Shown here one piece after another: positions 45,004 to 54,117 of a stretch of DNA of 64,000 bases. This DNA comes from Rhizobium tumorigenes (GTDB lineage: Bacteria > Pseudomonadota > Alphaproteobacteria > Rhizobiales > Rhizobiaceae): the NCBI RefSeq assembly GCF_003240565.2, contig NZ_CP117256.1, positions 558,001-622,000 on the forward strand, in the 5' to 3' direction. The stretch's first letter is position 1. Each line of letters opens with the position of its first letter. Under the pieces are notes generated by a model. The model did not search any database. It saw only the letters and a list, made by a program, of their open reading frames with translations, and was not told where the DNA came from. Position numbers and translations under genes: made by a program.

Positions 45004-45337
45004 CGCTTTGGCCTGGACAATGCCCGTTCGACAGTTCGACCCTTGGGGCATGTGTATTTCGGACGGATCGTGACGATCACCCTCGTAGCGCGCCGGGACC
45101 CGGTAGAGCCGTTCCGTCCGATCCTCGCCATGTTGCCGCAACCGCAGGGGTAAACGATGCTCTCGGGCTTGATCACGCGCTCGGCCCGCGGCAGATGTTC
45201 AGGCAGTGCACGGGCCTTACGCTCCTTGCGAGAAAGGGGCTTGTCCGGCTCGCCAACCTCTCCAGGATTGATTGCGCTGGCTTCCTCATCGAGCTTTGGA
45301 TGGTCAAGATGAGCGCCAGATTTGTGCCGTGTTGTCC
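45004..45337 (-). pseudogene. IS66-family TnpC fragment
   Basis: Reading across frames gives KPLSRKERKARALPEHLPRA, VIKPESIVYPCGCGNMARIG, EDRTERLYRVPARYE and VIVTIRPKYTCPKG, the zinc-finger region of IS66 transposases. Interrupted by a frameshift and missing both ends. Confidence 0.75.
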
Positions 45338-45340
45338 AGG

Positions 45341-45592
45341 CTATTTATTTAACACATATCTATACCATGGGTGATCAATTAATTCTTTAGAATGCAGATA
45401 TACACAGGATCCAAATTTGTCTCTGGTGGCAAGGTCGCAGCTTGTAGCTTTGTCTGGAGTCTCCCATTCAGCAAAACAATCGTCGCACGAAACAAATAAG
45501 TTACCGCTTGCAGTTTCTTTTGAAACAAATTGAGTGCCCTGTCCACAACACGGACAAGTCTCGCCGACCTTGGCATAGTGAATGTATTTCAT
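45341..45592 (-). CDS. Zinc-ribbon immunity candidate for the CdiA toxin
   Basis: 83 residues. Two CxxC-type pairs (ETCPCCGQGTQ and VSCDDCFAEW) form a likely zinc ribbon; the rest is polar (KFGSCVYLHSKELIDHPWYR). Its ATG overlaps the stop of the large exoprotein by 4 bp, the standard place for a CdiI immunity protein. AT-rich compared with the surroundings, as usual for toxin-immunity tips. Function inferred from position only. Confidence 0.6.
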   Translation of the reverse strand: MKYIHYAKVGETCPCCGQGTQFVSKETASGNLFVSCDDCFAEWETPDKATSCDLATRDKFGSCVYLHSKELIDHPWYRYVLNK

Positions 45593-48500
45593 GGCGTGGG
45601 CGCCTTTGGCAGTGGTGTCCCATTTCCCGGATAGGCAGTAATGACAGTGTTTGTTCCTTGCTTAGTAACAATTGTAATAGAGTCAAGATTTTGTCTTTGG
45701 CCAGCAAATCCACCTGCATAACCCGCGTTTGGATAGGAAACGACGTACATATCTCCGCCATTAACTGTTATGGGCGTGATTCCGTCCCTCTGTATAATAC
45801 TCCAAGCATTTTCCACTGTATCAATTGGATTGGCGTAGAAAACTCCTTGGTTCAGCTTTTGGAGATTTAACTCTCCATGGGCCTCGATAACATGTTGATC
45901 GGCCGAAACGCCTTTTTTATTGACTAAGGACCAATCTAGAGTGCCATTTCTAGTGTTCGTATCAATAGCCGCCTTCTGAGCTGCAGCTACATCATTGTAG
46001 ATCGCACGGTTCGGCCCCACAATAACGATATTACCTTCGGGGTCGACCACTCTCATATAGCCAGTGGGCAACCCGCCTACATCATTGGCCGCCGCTCCAG
46101 CAGAGGTAAGCGGCTTATATCCAGCAGGAACGATAACAGTCGTGCCATCTGAAGCAACAATCGTGCGGGTGCCGGCCGCTTTCGCTGCAGCGGCTGCGGA
46201 TTGCTCGAGCTCGCCGGCGACCTTTGTCGCTGCAGTGGCCGTCAAAACTCCCCCGGCTGTACTGGTGCAGGCTACCGTGGCGGTACAATCCAGCAGTTCC
46301 GTGACCGTGTTCGCGCATGCGGCGCTATTCGCTGCACAGTAGGCGTAGACCTCCGGACCGATTGTAACACCGACGGCAACGAGCACGGCCAGAGCAGCGA
46401 CTCCAGTTGTTATCTGCTGGTGCGTGATCAACGCCTGTTGGTATTGTGCGGCGATTTGATCGGATGCAACATGGCCTGCGGCCACATCGCTGAGCACGCC
46501 GAGCAGCAAAGCATCCGGCGTATTGACAGAGCTCGTGCCAAGAACGTGTTGCTGGAGCCCTGATTCCTCGTCGACGGCGTTTGCAAGATCGGCTCTGCCA
46601 GCTACGCAGGCTGCACTGGAAAAGGATGCCGCACAGGCCTTTACTAAGGACGCGTTGTTCGCGTCAGAGAGCTGCCGGTAGTAGGCTACGCTGAATTGCA
46701 GGTTGTCTTCGAGACCAGAAAGCGTTTGAGCCGAGCAGCCGTTGCCCAAGGATGCTTGGCAATCGGCAATCTTCTTTTGAAGGTCAGCACGCTCTTTGTT
46801 GGCCTCATCAAGTTCCTTGTGCGTGAGATAATTAAATTGATACTGCGCGCTGCCGTATGATGCTCCTTCTCCGCCGCCGACGGCGCCAGCAACCGCTGAA
46901 CTGAGGCTTGTTCCGATCAGATTGGCAAGCGTCTGCTTGTCTTGATCCGACAGGGTGCTGTCCTTCAGCATACCCTCGACGAGGGCGGCGATCGCCGGTG
47001 TAAGCATTGACGAAGTTCCTGCACCGAGGGCACCCTTGATTGCTCCCTCCCAACCATTCACTCCGCCGAGGATACCGCCGCCTATCGCATGTAGCAGCGC
47101 GCGGCCTTCGCCACCTTCCTTCCAAAGATCAGCTGCGGCGTCGTCTCCACGTTGGAGAGCCTGCTTGTACAGCTCGCTGGAAATATCCCCGACCAGCCCC
47201 GCCATGGTTGCTTGTGCCGCCTGCAAATCAGCCTGCGTTTTGTATTGATCGCGCAGGATGTGTTCGAGATCGGGCAGGCCTGGCAGAGAGGTATTAGTGT
47301 TGTCGGTATCGCGACGGATCGTGCCGATATCCTGTGTCTGGCGCGCCGGATCGGTGATGGTGATCGGGATATTGCCACCGATGGCCGAGAGTGCCTGACC
47401 AGTCTTATTCTCGCTGGCCTTCACCGGCGGCGCTGGCATGATGCCGCTGGTGCCGATCGTGCCGCCGTAGGTGTCGGCTTTCCAGGTCGAGTGCGTGTCG
47501 ATATCGGCAACCGTCAGCGTCCCGGTCGAGAAGCTGTTACGTCCCTCGCCGGCCTCACTCGTGATTAGACCACCAATGAGCGACGTATGGCCGCTGACAT
47601 CAATATCGAGGCCACCTGCCCCCGCGTGAATGCCGGACTGCTCGGTGACCACAACCGCGTCACCGCTGGCCTTCTGGGTAACGCCGGAAACACTGGTCGA
47701 GCCGAAGCCGGTCTGGGCCGATAGACTGAGTTGATCGGCCTTGGCCTTGGCGGTGTCTACCTGGCTTTCGATCGTCAGGTTCTTGACGTCGGCGGTGACC
47801 GAATTACCGGTGATCGTGGCGCCGCGCAGCGTCAGGTCATTGGTGACGATTGTGATGTCACCAGTGCCATTGACGTGGGTGTTCGTGTGGCTGAGGCCGC
47901 TGGTATCGGCGCTGCCCTTACCGTAGCCGGCATTGGCAACCAGACCCAGATCTTTGGTGCCTTTGCCTCCGCCGCCAAAAGTGGCACCGACACCCACCCC
48001 AGCACTCCAGGAGGAGTTGCTGCTCGCGCTGTCCGTCGTGCCTGTCGCAGCGTTGAGATTAATGTTGCCGTTGGTCGCCGACAGAAAGATATCGCCGGTC
48101 AGCGGATCGCCTGAAACCGTCGGTATGCCGTTCTTGTCGTAGCCGGCCAGGATCTGCGCACCGTCGCTCGTGATCGAGCCGTTCTCTGCCTCCATCGAGA
48201 TCGACCGACCAGCACGAATGTCGGTGACGACGGGTGTCGAGGTGGAGGATGAGGACTGGCTTTCCTGATGGTTGGCGCCGACCGTCAGGGTGACGTTAAC
48301 ACCGATGTCGCCGGACTTTTGATACTGGCTGTAGACACCCGTCAGATCCTTGTAGGCCTGATAGAAGCCAAGGCCGGCGATGGCGGTGTTGGTGACGGCA
48401 TTGACGCCGCCGCTGTCCGACAGACGTTCGGCCGAGTTCATGATGCTGTTGGCGGCCTTGCCAACCTGGCTCGACACCGTAAGCGTTACGCCGGCGAAGG

Positions 48501-49539
48501 TCTTCTCGTGCATCTCCTCATAGTTGGTGACGTCGTTGGCCGAGAGCAGGTTGATGTCGTTGCCGGCAAAGAGATTGACGTCACGCTCGGCGGACGCGCT
48601 GGTCGCCTGCAGGTTGACGTTGTTGCCGGCCGAGATGTTGAGATCGCGACCTGCTGACAGCGCCGACATGGCATTGGTGTCGGATTGCTGGGCCGTGCTG
48701 TCCTTGGTCGACTGGGCGCCGATGCCGAGCGAGAAACCGCCATTGCCGGAGGAGAAGGCGAGACCGAAGCCGGATTTCTTCTGCTCTTCGGATTGCGCCG
48801 CACTTTCAGCCCCCGGCGTGACATTGACGTCGCGGACAGCCGACAGGTTGATGTCACGGTCGGCGTTGACCTGCGAACCCATGATGTTGAGATCGGTGGC
48901 GCGCGCCGTCAGGTTGACGTCCTGGCCGGCCGAAAGCTTGGAGCCGACATTGTCGGTCGAGGATTGTGCGCCCTGCTTTTCGTTCTTGCCATAAAGCGAG
49001 ATGAAGCCGCCGCCTGAACCGACGAAGAGGCCGGAGTCCTTGCGCTGGCTGTCGGACTGATGGCTCTCCTCAGCCCCGATGATGCTGACGCTTTCGCCGG
49101 ACACACTCAGCGACCCATCGGCATTGACCTTCGAGCCGACGATGACGGCCGCCTTGCCGGCGTCGAGATTGACATCGCCGGAGGCGGAAAGCTCAGAGCC
49201 GACCGTCGTCTCGTTATAGCCCTGATAGCTGGAGCTGCCGTTGCGCAAGAAACCCTTGCTCTTCGAACTATCATGCTCGGTCTCGGTATCCTTGGCCGAG
49301 GTGACGATCAGGTTGCCACCGGTCTGGATATTAAGGTCAGCGCGACCGCCTGCGGTCGTCGCGCCGGAGGCATGGGTAGCATCACCGGCGGTGACCTTGG
49401 ATGCCGACACGGTGGTATCGCCGCCGGAGAGGATCGTCACACCATCCTTGCCGGAGAGGGTTGAGCCTGCCGCCGTGGTGGTATCCAGATGGCCGGAGGC
49501 GTTCTTCTTGGTCGATCCGAAGAAGCCATACGAGGCCAC
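45589..49539 (-). CDS. CdiA/FhaB-type contact-dependent toxin, N-terminally truncated
   Basis: 1316 residues opening at a GTG (49539) directly after an in-frame stop. The first 700 residues are hemagglutinin repeats of the FhaB/CdiA kind (GSTLSGKDGVTILSGGDTTV, GSELSASGDVNLDAGKAAVI, LSAGRDLNISAGNNVNLQAT). Next come a pretoxin region (DLEHILRDQYKTQADLQAAQ; GGGILGGVNGWEGAIKGALG), a hydrophobic helix (VAALAVLVAVGVTIGPEVYA) and a C-terminal domain of about 100 residues (QHVIEAHGELNLQKLNQGVF ... ITIVTKQGTNTVITAYPG) that is the toxin, perhaps RNase-like. The N-terminal secretion (TPS) domain and the rest of the repeats are missing, and no cdiB is present, so it is probably not secreted. Confidence 0.8.
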   Translation of the reverse strand: MASYGFFGSTKKNASGHLDTTTAAGSTLSGKDGVTILSGGDTTVSASKVTAGDATHASGATTAGGRADLNIQTGGNLIVTSAKDTETEHDSSKSKGFLRNGSSSYQGYNETTVGSELSASGDVNLDAGKAAVIVGSKVNADGSLSVSGESVSIIGAEESHQSDSQRKDSGLFVGSGGGFISLYGKNEKQGAQSSTDNVGSKLSAGQDVNLTARATDLNIMGSQVNADRDINLSAVRDVNVTPGAESAAQSEEQKKSGFGLAFSSGNGGFSLGIGAQSTKDSTAQQSDTNAMSALSAGRDLNISAGNNVNLQATSASAERDVNLFAGNDINLLSANDVTNYEEMHEKTFAGVTLTVSSQVGKAANSIMNSAERLSDSGGVNAVTNTAIAGLGFYQAYKDLTGVYSQYQKSGDIGVNVTLTVGANHQESQSSSSTSTPVVTDIRAGRSISMEAENGSITSDGAQILAGYDKNGIPTVSGDPLTGDIFLSATNGNINLNAATGTTDSASSNSSWSAGVGVGATFGGGGKGTKDLGLVANAGYGKGSADTSGLSHTNTHVNGTGDITIVTNDLTLRGATITGNSVTADVKNLTIESQVDTAKAKADQLSLSAQTGFGSTSVSGVTQKASGDAVVVTEQSGIHAGAGGLDIDVSGHTSLIGGLITSEAGEGRNSFSTGTLTVADIDTHSTWKADTYGGTIGTSGIMPAPPVKASENKTGQALSAIGGNIPITITDPARQTQDIGTIRRDTDNTNTSLPGLPDLEHILRDQYKTQADLQAAQATMAGLVGDISSELYKQALQRGDDAAADLWKEGGEGRALLHAIGGGILGGVNGWEGAIKGALGAGTSSMLTPAIAALVEGMLKDSTLSDQDKQTLANLIGTSLSSAVAGAVGGGEGASYGSAQYQFNYLTHKELDEANKERADLQKKIADCQASLGNGCSAQTLSGLEDNLQFSVAYYRQLSDANNASLVKACAASFSSAACVAGRADLANAVDEESGLQQHVLGTSSVNTPDALLLGVLSDVAAGHVASDQIAAQYQQALITHQQITTGVAALAVLVAVGVTIGPEVYAYCAANSAACANTVTELLDCTATVACTSTAGGVLTATAATKVAGELEQSAAAAAKAAGTRTIVASDGTTVIVPAGYKPLTSAGAAANDVGGLPTGYMRVVDPEGNIVIVGPNRAIYNDVAAAQKAAIDTNTRNGTLDWSLVNKKGVSADQHVIEAHGELNLQKLNQGVFYANPIDTVENAWSIIQRDGITPITVNGGDMYVVSYPNAGYAGGFAGQRQNLDSITIVTKQGTNTVITAYPGNGTPLPKAPTP

Positions 49540-49640
49540 TCATTGGCTGCGTCCGAGATATCAGACTAAAAGCACTATGGGCACACTGAGTCTTTCGCGC
49601 GCCGGTGTATTTGCGACGTTTCTGGCGGGACGTGCTAATT

Positions 49641-49922
49641 CTACATCACCGACCCCTGCAGATTGATGGTAAATCCCGCTGCCGTTCTCGCGTAGTGGAC
49701 CCTGCGATGTTCAAGCTGCCCACTCTGGCCGATGGTGTAGCCTGAACATCGAGGCAAGTTGCCAGTACCGAAAAACCAGGCAGCGTGATCGTAATCTTCT
49801 CGATTCATTTCGCGTTCGGCTTGATCGAGAAGTCTTCGCCAATCACTATCGACGAGAGCATGTGATGGACGGCCTCGGCTCCCGGCACCACAATTTGCCA
49901 AGATGTGGGGTGTCGAACTCAC
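49641..49922 (-). pseudogene. Possible C-terminal fragment of a DUF2268-like putative protease
   Basis: 93 codons. The stretch DYDHAAWFFGTGNLPRCSGY-TIG resembles the C-terminal FG-x-GD-x-P-x-W-x-GY-x-IG signature of DUF2268 proteins. The zinc-binding N-terminal part is absent. A weak call made from one motif. The stretch to the right (49923-50215) holds nothing recognisable. Confidence 0.3.
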
Positions 49923-50215
49923 ATCAGGTCACACGAGGAAAAGGAAGATCTCCGTCGTAATACGTGCTTCTCAGCTAACAAGAAAACAGACCGCCGACCG
50001 GATAGAAAGCCGCGAATGTCTTGCTTCTGCCGACCAACCACTCAGGCGTGGAATCACGGCAGTTCGCGCGCAGCAAGGGTGTTTTCCGTATCTTCTTAAT
50101 CGCAACGGGCTGAAACTTTGTTGGCAGGCCATACCCTGACAAGGCCGATTGTCGACACGAAAGCCGATAAGAGCGATACTGCTTGAAGTTTATCCGCTAA
50201 TTTCAGATTTTGAAC

Positions 50216-52006
50216 CTACTTTTCCAGAGCGGAATAGGAATTTGGGCGAACGCGATTTTCTACCAATCCAACGGCATCAATGATACTTTTTAATATTGCT
50301 TTGCGGGCGTGGGAAGCCGTCATGTTATGTTCTGCCCCGAGTGCAATTCTGACGGTTGCGTGTTTGTAATCCGCAGGTTGCAGCTTTCCAAAATGCCGCG
50401 CTAACTCATCCAAACCGCCATCATTCTCAGCGTACACCAAAAAGACGACCACTCTGCGGTGAAGTAGGTCTTGGGCCTTCTGCACTATCGTGTTGGTCAG
50501 ATCTGTAGAGTTTGACGATATGCCAAACAGCTGTGGGGCGAGTAGCGAAAGCTGCTGCTTCATCACACGAACGCCCTTCCCAACGAGCGAGAGCATCGAC
50601 TTGCGACCTGTGAAAACGTCCTTTACAAGCTCCAGCGATAAAGCCCGTCGGCGATATTCGGCTAGCGAGGATGTACCCGCGCCTATGATCTGATCGAAGT
50701 CCTCCCCAGGCGCTAGCCCTAGTCTCACAGTGTTGACTGCAACAAGCCCTTTCACTCTGGTATCTGCAATCGCCGCCTGGAGCGCCGCATAGCCGCCGCT
50801 ACACCGACCTGTCAGTAAAATAGGACCAAGTTGAAAGGTATCGATAATTTTAACTGCTTCGATGACATCGTTGATTTGTCTATCGACGTAAAATAGCGGA
50901 CCTTCGACGTCGGCAGCATCGCCAATGCCCCCTGTATCAATGCGAAAGCTGGCGATGCGTTCGCGTGCTAAAGCACGGCAAAATTCAACATGCATGCGTC
51001 CCCAACCAGTATGATTATTCTCCCCTGAATTAATCAGCACAACGACCGCGCGGGAAGCGCTTCCCAGAGGTCGACAAATAATTCCGAACAAATTATCTTG
51101 TGGCCCAAATAAAATTGGCTGCTCGCTAAAGTCTTCATCCCTCAGGATATTAACGACAGGATTGTTTTTCAAAGCTTTGGTCCTGGGGTGGACGGGCACC
51201 GTATCAACGAGCCAACGTCGCACATCTCCGAAATCTTCAAGTGGTGCAACAGACGAATGGGTGAAACCAACGAAACTTGTCAAACCAGCATAGTTTAAGG
51301 TGCTCACCGAAAAACCAGCCTCAGCAAGCCGCGTTGTCCATTCCGATCCGCTCGCACTTTGGGCAGGCAGCACCGCAAGCGCGGGGATTGGCGTATGCTT
51401 CTGGTCGCGCAGCTCAAGCTGAAGACCAGCAATCTCTGATGCCAATGTGACCGAGATCGAATGGCCAGCTATTTCAATATTCTCGTTCGACGGGTTGTCT
51501 GACAATCGCAAGAAAGAGCTGACCATTTTACTTGCTATCTTCATCTCGCGTAGTCCAGCTTTGCCAGGGCTTTGTGGAGCCATAAGCACGACAGCCTTTG
51601 CAGCGACGAGATCGGCACAATGCGGCGCTAGCAGGCCGCCGATGCCATGACCAACCAGTACAATATTCTCACTACCGTATTGTTGGTTGAGGAGATCGGC
51701 CGCGGCGTGAACGGAATTCCTCCAATCCATGAAGGAATGGACGGCCCTTCCATCACCGAGACTATCGCCAAAACCCGGCCAATCGAACCGCAGCGCACAA
51801 TATCCTGCTTCAGCCAGCAGATCCGCAAAGATGGCCCATCCGCGCCGGATTGTTAATTCCTCAAACCCCCAGGCCGGAAGCATAATAACGCCGACTGCAC
51901 CGCCTCCATCATGGACAAAGCCTGCGCACCCAGAAAAGTTAACGGGGTTCCCCATTTGTCGTTTCACGCCTATGCCCCGCAGTCTTATCGCCACTGTTTC
52001 TTTCAA
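50216..52006 (-). CDS. Tandem alpha/beta-hydrolase protein of a polysaccharide cluster
   Basis: 596 residues with two hydrolase units. The first (residues 1-270): AVGVIMLPAWGFEELTIRRG, LRFDWPGFGDSLGD, VLVGHGIGG, where the usual nucleophile Ser is Ile in GHGIGG. The second (residues 290-596): RAVVVLINSGENNHTGWGRM, ASFRIDTGGIGDA, LLTGRCSGGYAAL with an intact Ser, and GAEHNMT with the His. The arrangement resembles the paired hydrolases encoded with exosortase or exopolysaccharide systems. The TTG start overlaps the stop of an upstream remnant (TATTGA). Probably deacylates or modifies a polysaccharide precursor. Confidence 0.7.
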   Translation of the reverse strand: MKETVAIRLRGIGVKRQMGNPVNFSGCAGFVHDGGGAVGVIMLPAWGFEELTIRRGWAIFADLLAEAGYCALRFDWPGFGDSLGDGRAVHSFMDWRNSVHAAADLLNQQYGSENIVLVGHGIGGLLAPHCADLVAAKAVVLMAPQSPGKAGLREMKIASKMVSSFLRLSDNPSNENIEIAGHSISVTLASEIAGLQLELRDQKHTPIPALAVLPAQSASGSEWTTRLAEAGFSVSTLNYAGLTSFVGFTHSSVAPLEDFGDVRRWLVDTVPVHPRTKALKNNPVVNILRDEDFSEQPILFGPQDNLFGIICRPLGSASRAVVVLINSGENNHTGWGRMHVEFCRALARERIASFRIDTGGIGDAADVEGPLFYVDRQINDVIEAVKIIDTFQLGPILLTGRCSGGYAALQAAIADTRVKGLVAVNTVRLGLAPGEDFDQIIGAGTSSLAEYRRRALSLELVKDVFTGRKSMLSLVGKGVRVMKQQLSLLAPQLFGISSNSTDLTNTIVQKAQDLLHRRVVVFLVYAENDGGLDELARHFGKLQPADYKHATVRIALGAEHNMTASHARKAILKSIIDAVGLVENRVRPNSYSALEK

Positions 52007-52248
52007 TAGGAAAAGCTAACTTCTTTGCACCGAGTATTCCAGAGGCCGTCTTTAACATTCTGGCTGGTAACTGGAGCAAACGACAAATTTGCAGGCTCGA
52101 CGCCTCCAATACTTGTGCAATTTTGGGGCAACGCGGTAGTCCGTGCCGTCATACCCTTTTTAGCAGGAGGGTAATTGCAAACCTGAACATCACAATCTGA
52201 GCTAGCCGTGCCACCTATATCGGGGGTTTGAAAGATCAGCTGGGCCGC
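52003..52248 (-). pseudogene. 3' remnant of an unidentified gene upstream of the hydrolase
   Basis: About 82 codons in frame (SAAQLIFQTPDIGGTASSDC, then NYPPAKKGMTARTTALPQNC, ending RCKEVSFSY) after an in-frame TAG. Four spaced Cys suggest a secreted protein. Family not recognised. The rest of 52249-52617 shows no gene; it probably holds the promoter of the glycosyltransferase. Confidence 0.3.
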
Positions 52249-52617
52249 ACTCTATGCACAGGCGAAGGCAATATCCAACGGCCCTTGAATGGCGGGGCAC
52301 CGATATCTGACGATCTGCGTCTTCTGCATTGCCTGACGGGACGTTAACTATGGATTAACTTTTAAATTGCGAAGGAGAAAAGATCGTCTATCGCTGTTAA
52401 GACTTTAGGAACAGGTGATAGATGGGCAGCAACACAGTTGTGCGAATACCGGCTTAGGATGGCGTTCGAGCGCTGGCCCTTATATCCGTGCTGGGATCGG
52501 ATCAGGCACATCGTCCAGCTCCAGGGTGATACTATCTATGTCCAATTTTATAGATGTCTGGAAACTGTGGCCATCGTCGCAATATGCAGATAGATGCCAC
52601 TCTAACCGAGAAACAAT

Positions 52618-53772
52618 ATGGCAATATCAAACGAACGAAAATTGCGCGTGTTGTCCATTGCGCATCCTGCCGTGTCTCTCGACATTGGGCGTCGCAGATA
52701 CCATTCCTTTGGAAACAGGCCTGATATTGAGTTGCATCTGTTGGTACCAAAGCGCTGGTCCGAGTACGGTCGCACGATCGAAGCCGATCCAAGCGATGGT
52801 TCAGGCATTCATTTACACATTTTGCCAATATGGCTTCCCCGTGTGCCGATAGCCAAGTGGTATTGTCACATCTATCCAGGGCTTGGTCGCTTAATTAAAG
52901 AAATTGACCCTCACGTTATTCATCTTTGGGAAGAACCGTGGGGCTTTGTCGCACTGCAGGCATGTCTGCTAAAGCGAAAAGCCGCATTCCTGCTAGAAGT
53001 GGACCAGAACATCTTGCGGCGCCTTGGCTTCCCTTTCGATACGATTAGGAAATTTGTGTTGCGTCGCACCGACCATGTGTTGCCTCGCAGTAAAGACGCC
53101 GAAGATGTTGTTAGTGAGTGCGGGTATCAGGGGCCTGTTACGTCTATAAAATACGGCGTTGACCGAGAGACGTTTTCTCCCGATAGCCAAAGCAAGCGCA
53201 GGCCAGAGGTTCCTGGACTGAGGCTTGGGTATGTAGGTAGACTGGTTGTGGAGAAGGGTTTGGACGATGCGATCGAGGCGCTGGCGTCAACGCCATCAAA
53301 CGTAACGCTTGAGATAATGGGAGAAGGACCTTATCGCATCTCACTCGAGACTAGGATCTCTTCCCTCGGGCTCCAAGATCGAGTGAAGTTTCGCGGTTGG
53401 GACAGCCAACTCGAGGTCGCAGCATTCATGCGGACGCTTGACGCACTGGTGCTTTTGCCTCGTACAAGCCGAACTTGGCGCGAACAGTTTGGAAGGGTCA
53501 TTATCGAATGCCAGAGCTGCGGCGTGCCCGTGATAGGCTCAGCTTGCGGGGCTATTCCGGATGTTGTTGCAGATGGCGGCTGGATAGTTCCCGAATCCAA
53601 TCCTGAAGCGCTTGCCGAATGCATCCGGTCAATAATAGCGGATCGGACCGAGCTACACCGACGTGCAGCGCGGGGGCTGATAAACGTCGAGACGCATTAT
53701 ACCTACGGTGCCGTTGCACAAGCGCTTGAGAGCTCGTGGGTTTCTGCCGCAAGGGCGCTCGAGGGCAATTGA
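52618..53772 (+). CDS. Family 4 glycosyltransferase
   Basis: 384 residues. GT-B fold: N-terminal acceptor half (HVIHLWEEPWGFVALQACLL), linker SIKYGVDRETFSPDS and C-terminal donor half (LRLGYVGRLVVEKGLDDAIE, VKFRGW, then the E-x7-E motif in EQFGRVIIECQSCGVPVIGS). It adds a sugar from a nucleotide donor to a lipid-linked or polysaccharide acceptor at the inner membrane. Noticeably more AT-rich than the flippase and methyltransferase genes to its right, suggesting a separate origin. Confidence 0.88.
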   Translation: MAISNERKLRVLSIAHPAVSLDIGRRRYHSFGNRPDIELHLLVPKRWSEYGRTIEADPSDGSGIHLHILPIWLPRVPIAKWYCHIYPGLGRLIKEIDPHVIHLWEEPWGFVALQACLLKRKAAFLLEVDQNILRRLGFPFDTIRKFVLRRTDHVLPRSKDAEDVVSECGYQGPVTSIKYGVDRETFSPDSQSKRRPEVPGLRLGYVGRLVVEKGLDDAIEALASTPSNVTLEIMGEGPYRISLETRISSLGLQDRVKFRGWDSQLEVAAFMRTLDALVLLPRTSRTWREQFGRVIIECQSCGVPVIGSACGAIPDVVADGGWIVPESNPEALAECIRSIIADRTELHRRAARGLINVETHYTYGAVAQALESSWVSAARALEGN

Positions 53773-53871
53773 GGGTGTCACATGGCGTTGGTGCACGCAT
53801 CATAAGCATCGTGAATGGTGTTGACGGTGGCCGTCCCTCCTCGCTCTCTATTCATCTCGGGCGCACCAAAA

Positions 53872-53985
53872 TTAAAGCGCGTCGCATTCAAACTAACGGC
53901 CCAGTCGCTGGTGCGCTACAAGACCAACGACTATTCCGTCCCGGTCTACAGCCATCAGGATCTCTGGGTCCGGGGCTACCCTTGA
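53872..53985 (+). pseudogene. IS21-family IstA fragment
   Basis: In-frame SLVRYKTNDYSVPVYSHQDL, then WVRGYP and a stop. This matches the C-terminal beta-barrel of IstA transposases (RYRTNDYSVPV). Only about 38 codons survive. It separates the glycosyltransferase from the flippase gene, which lies on the other strand. Confidence 0.65.
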
Positions 53986-54117
53986 GCGGAGAACATTCGA
54001 ATGCGCGCCCGTTCCCATCGCTGAGCCCTCCTAATAAGACACGCCCCATGGGTTCACGACAATCGCTTCGAGCACCCCCCCCCGATCGCACCTGATTCAA
54101 CTCTATTGCAGAATGCT

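Noticed and set aside
48500..49500. Direct DNA repeats suggesting a mobile array
   Set aside because: They encode the hemagglutinin-type protein repeats of the CdiA-like exoprotein.
52415..52852. 145-codon plus-strand ORF upstream of the glycosyltransferase
   Set aside because: Runs out of frame into the well-supported glycosyltransferase gene; Ser/Cys-rich with no domain.
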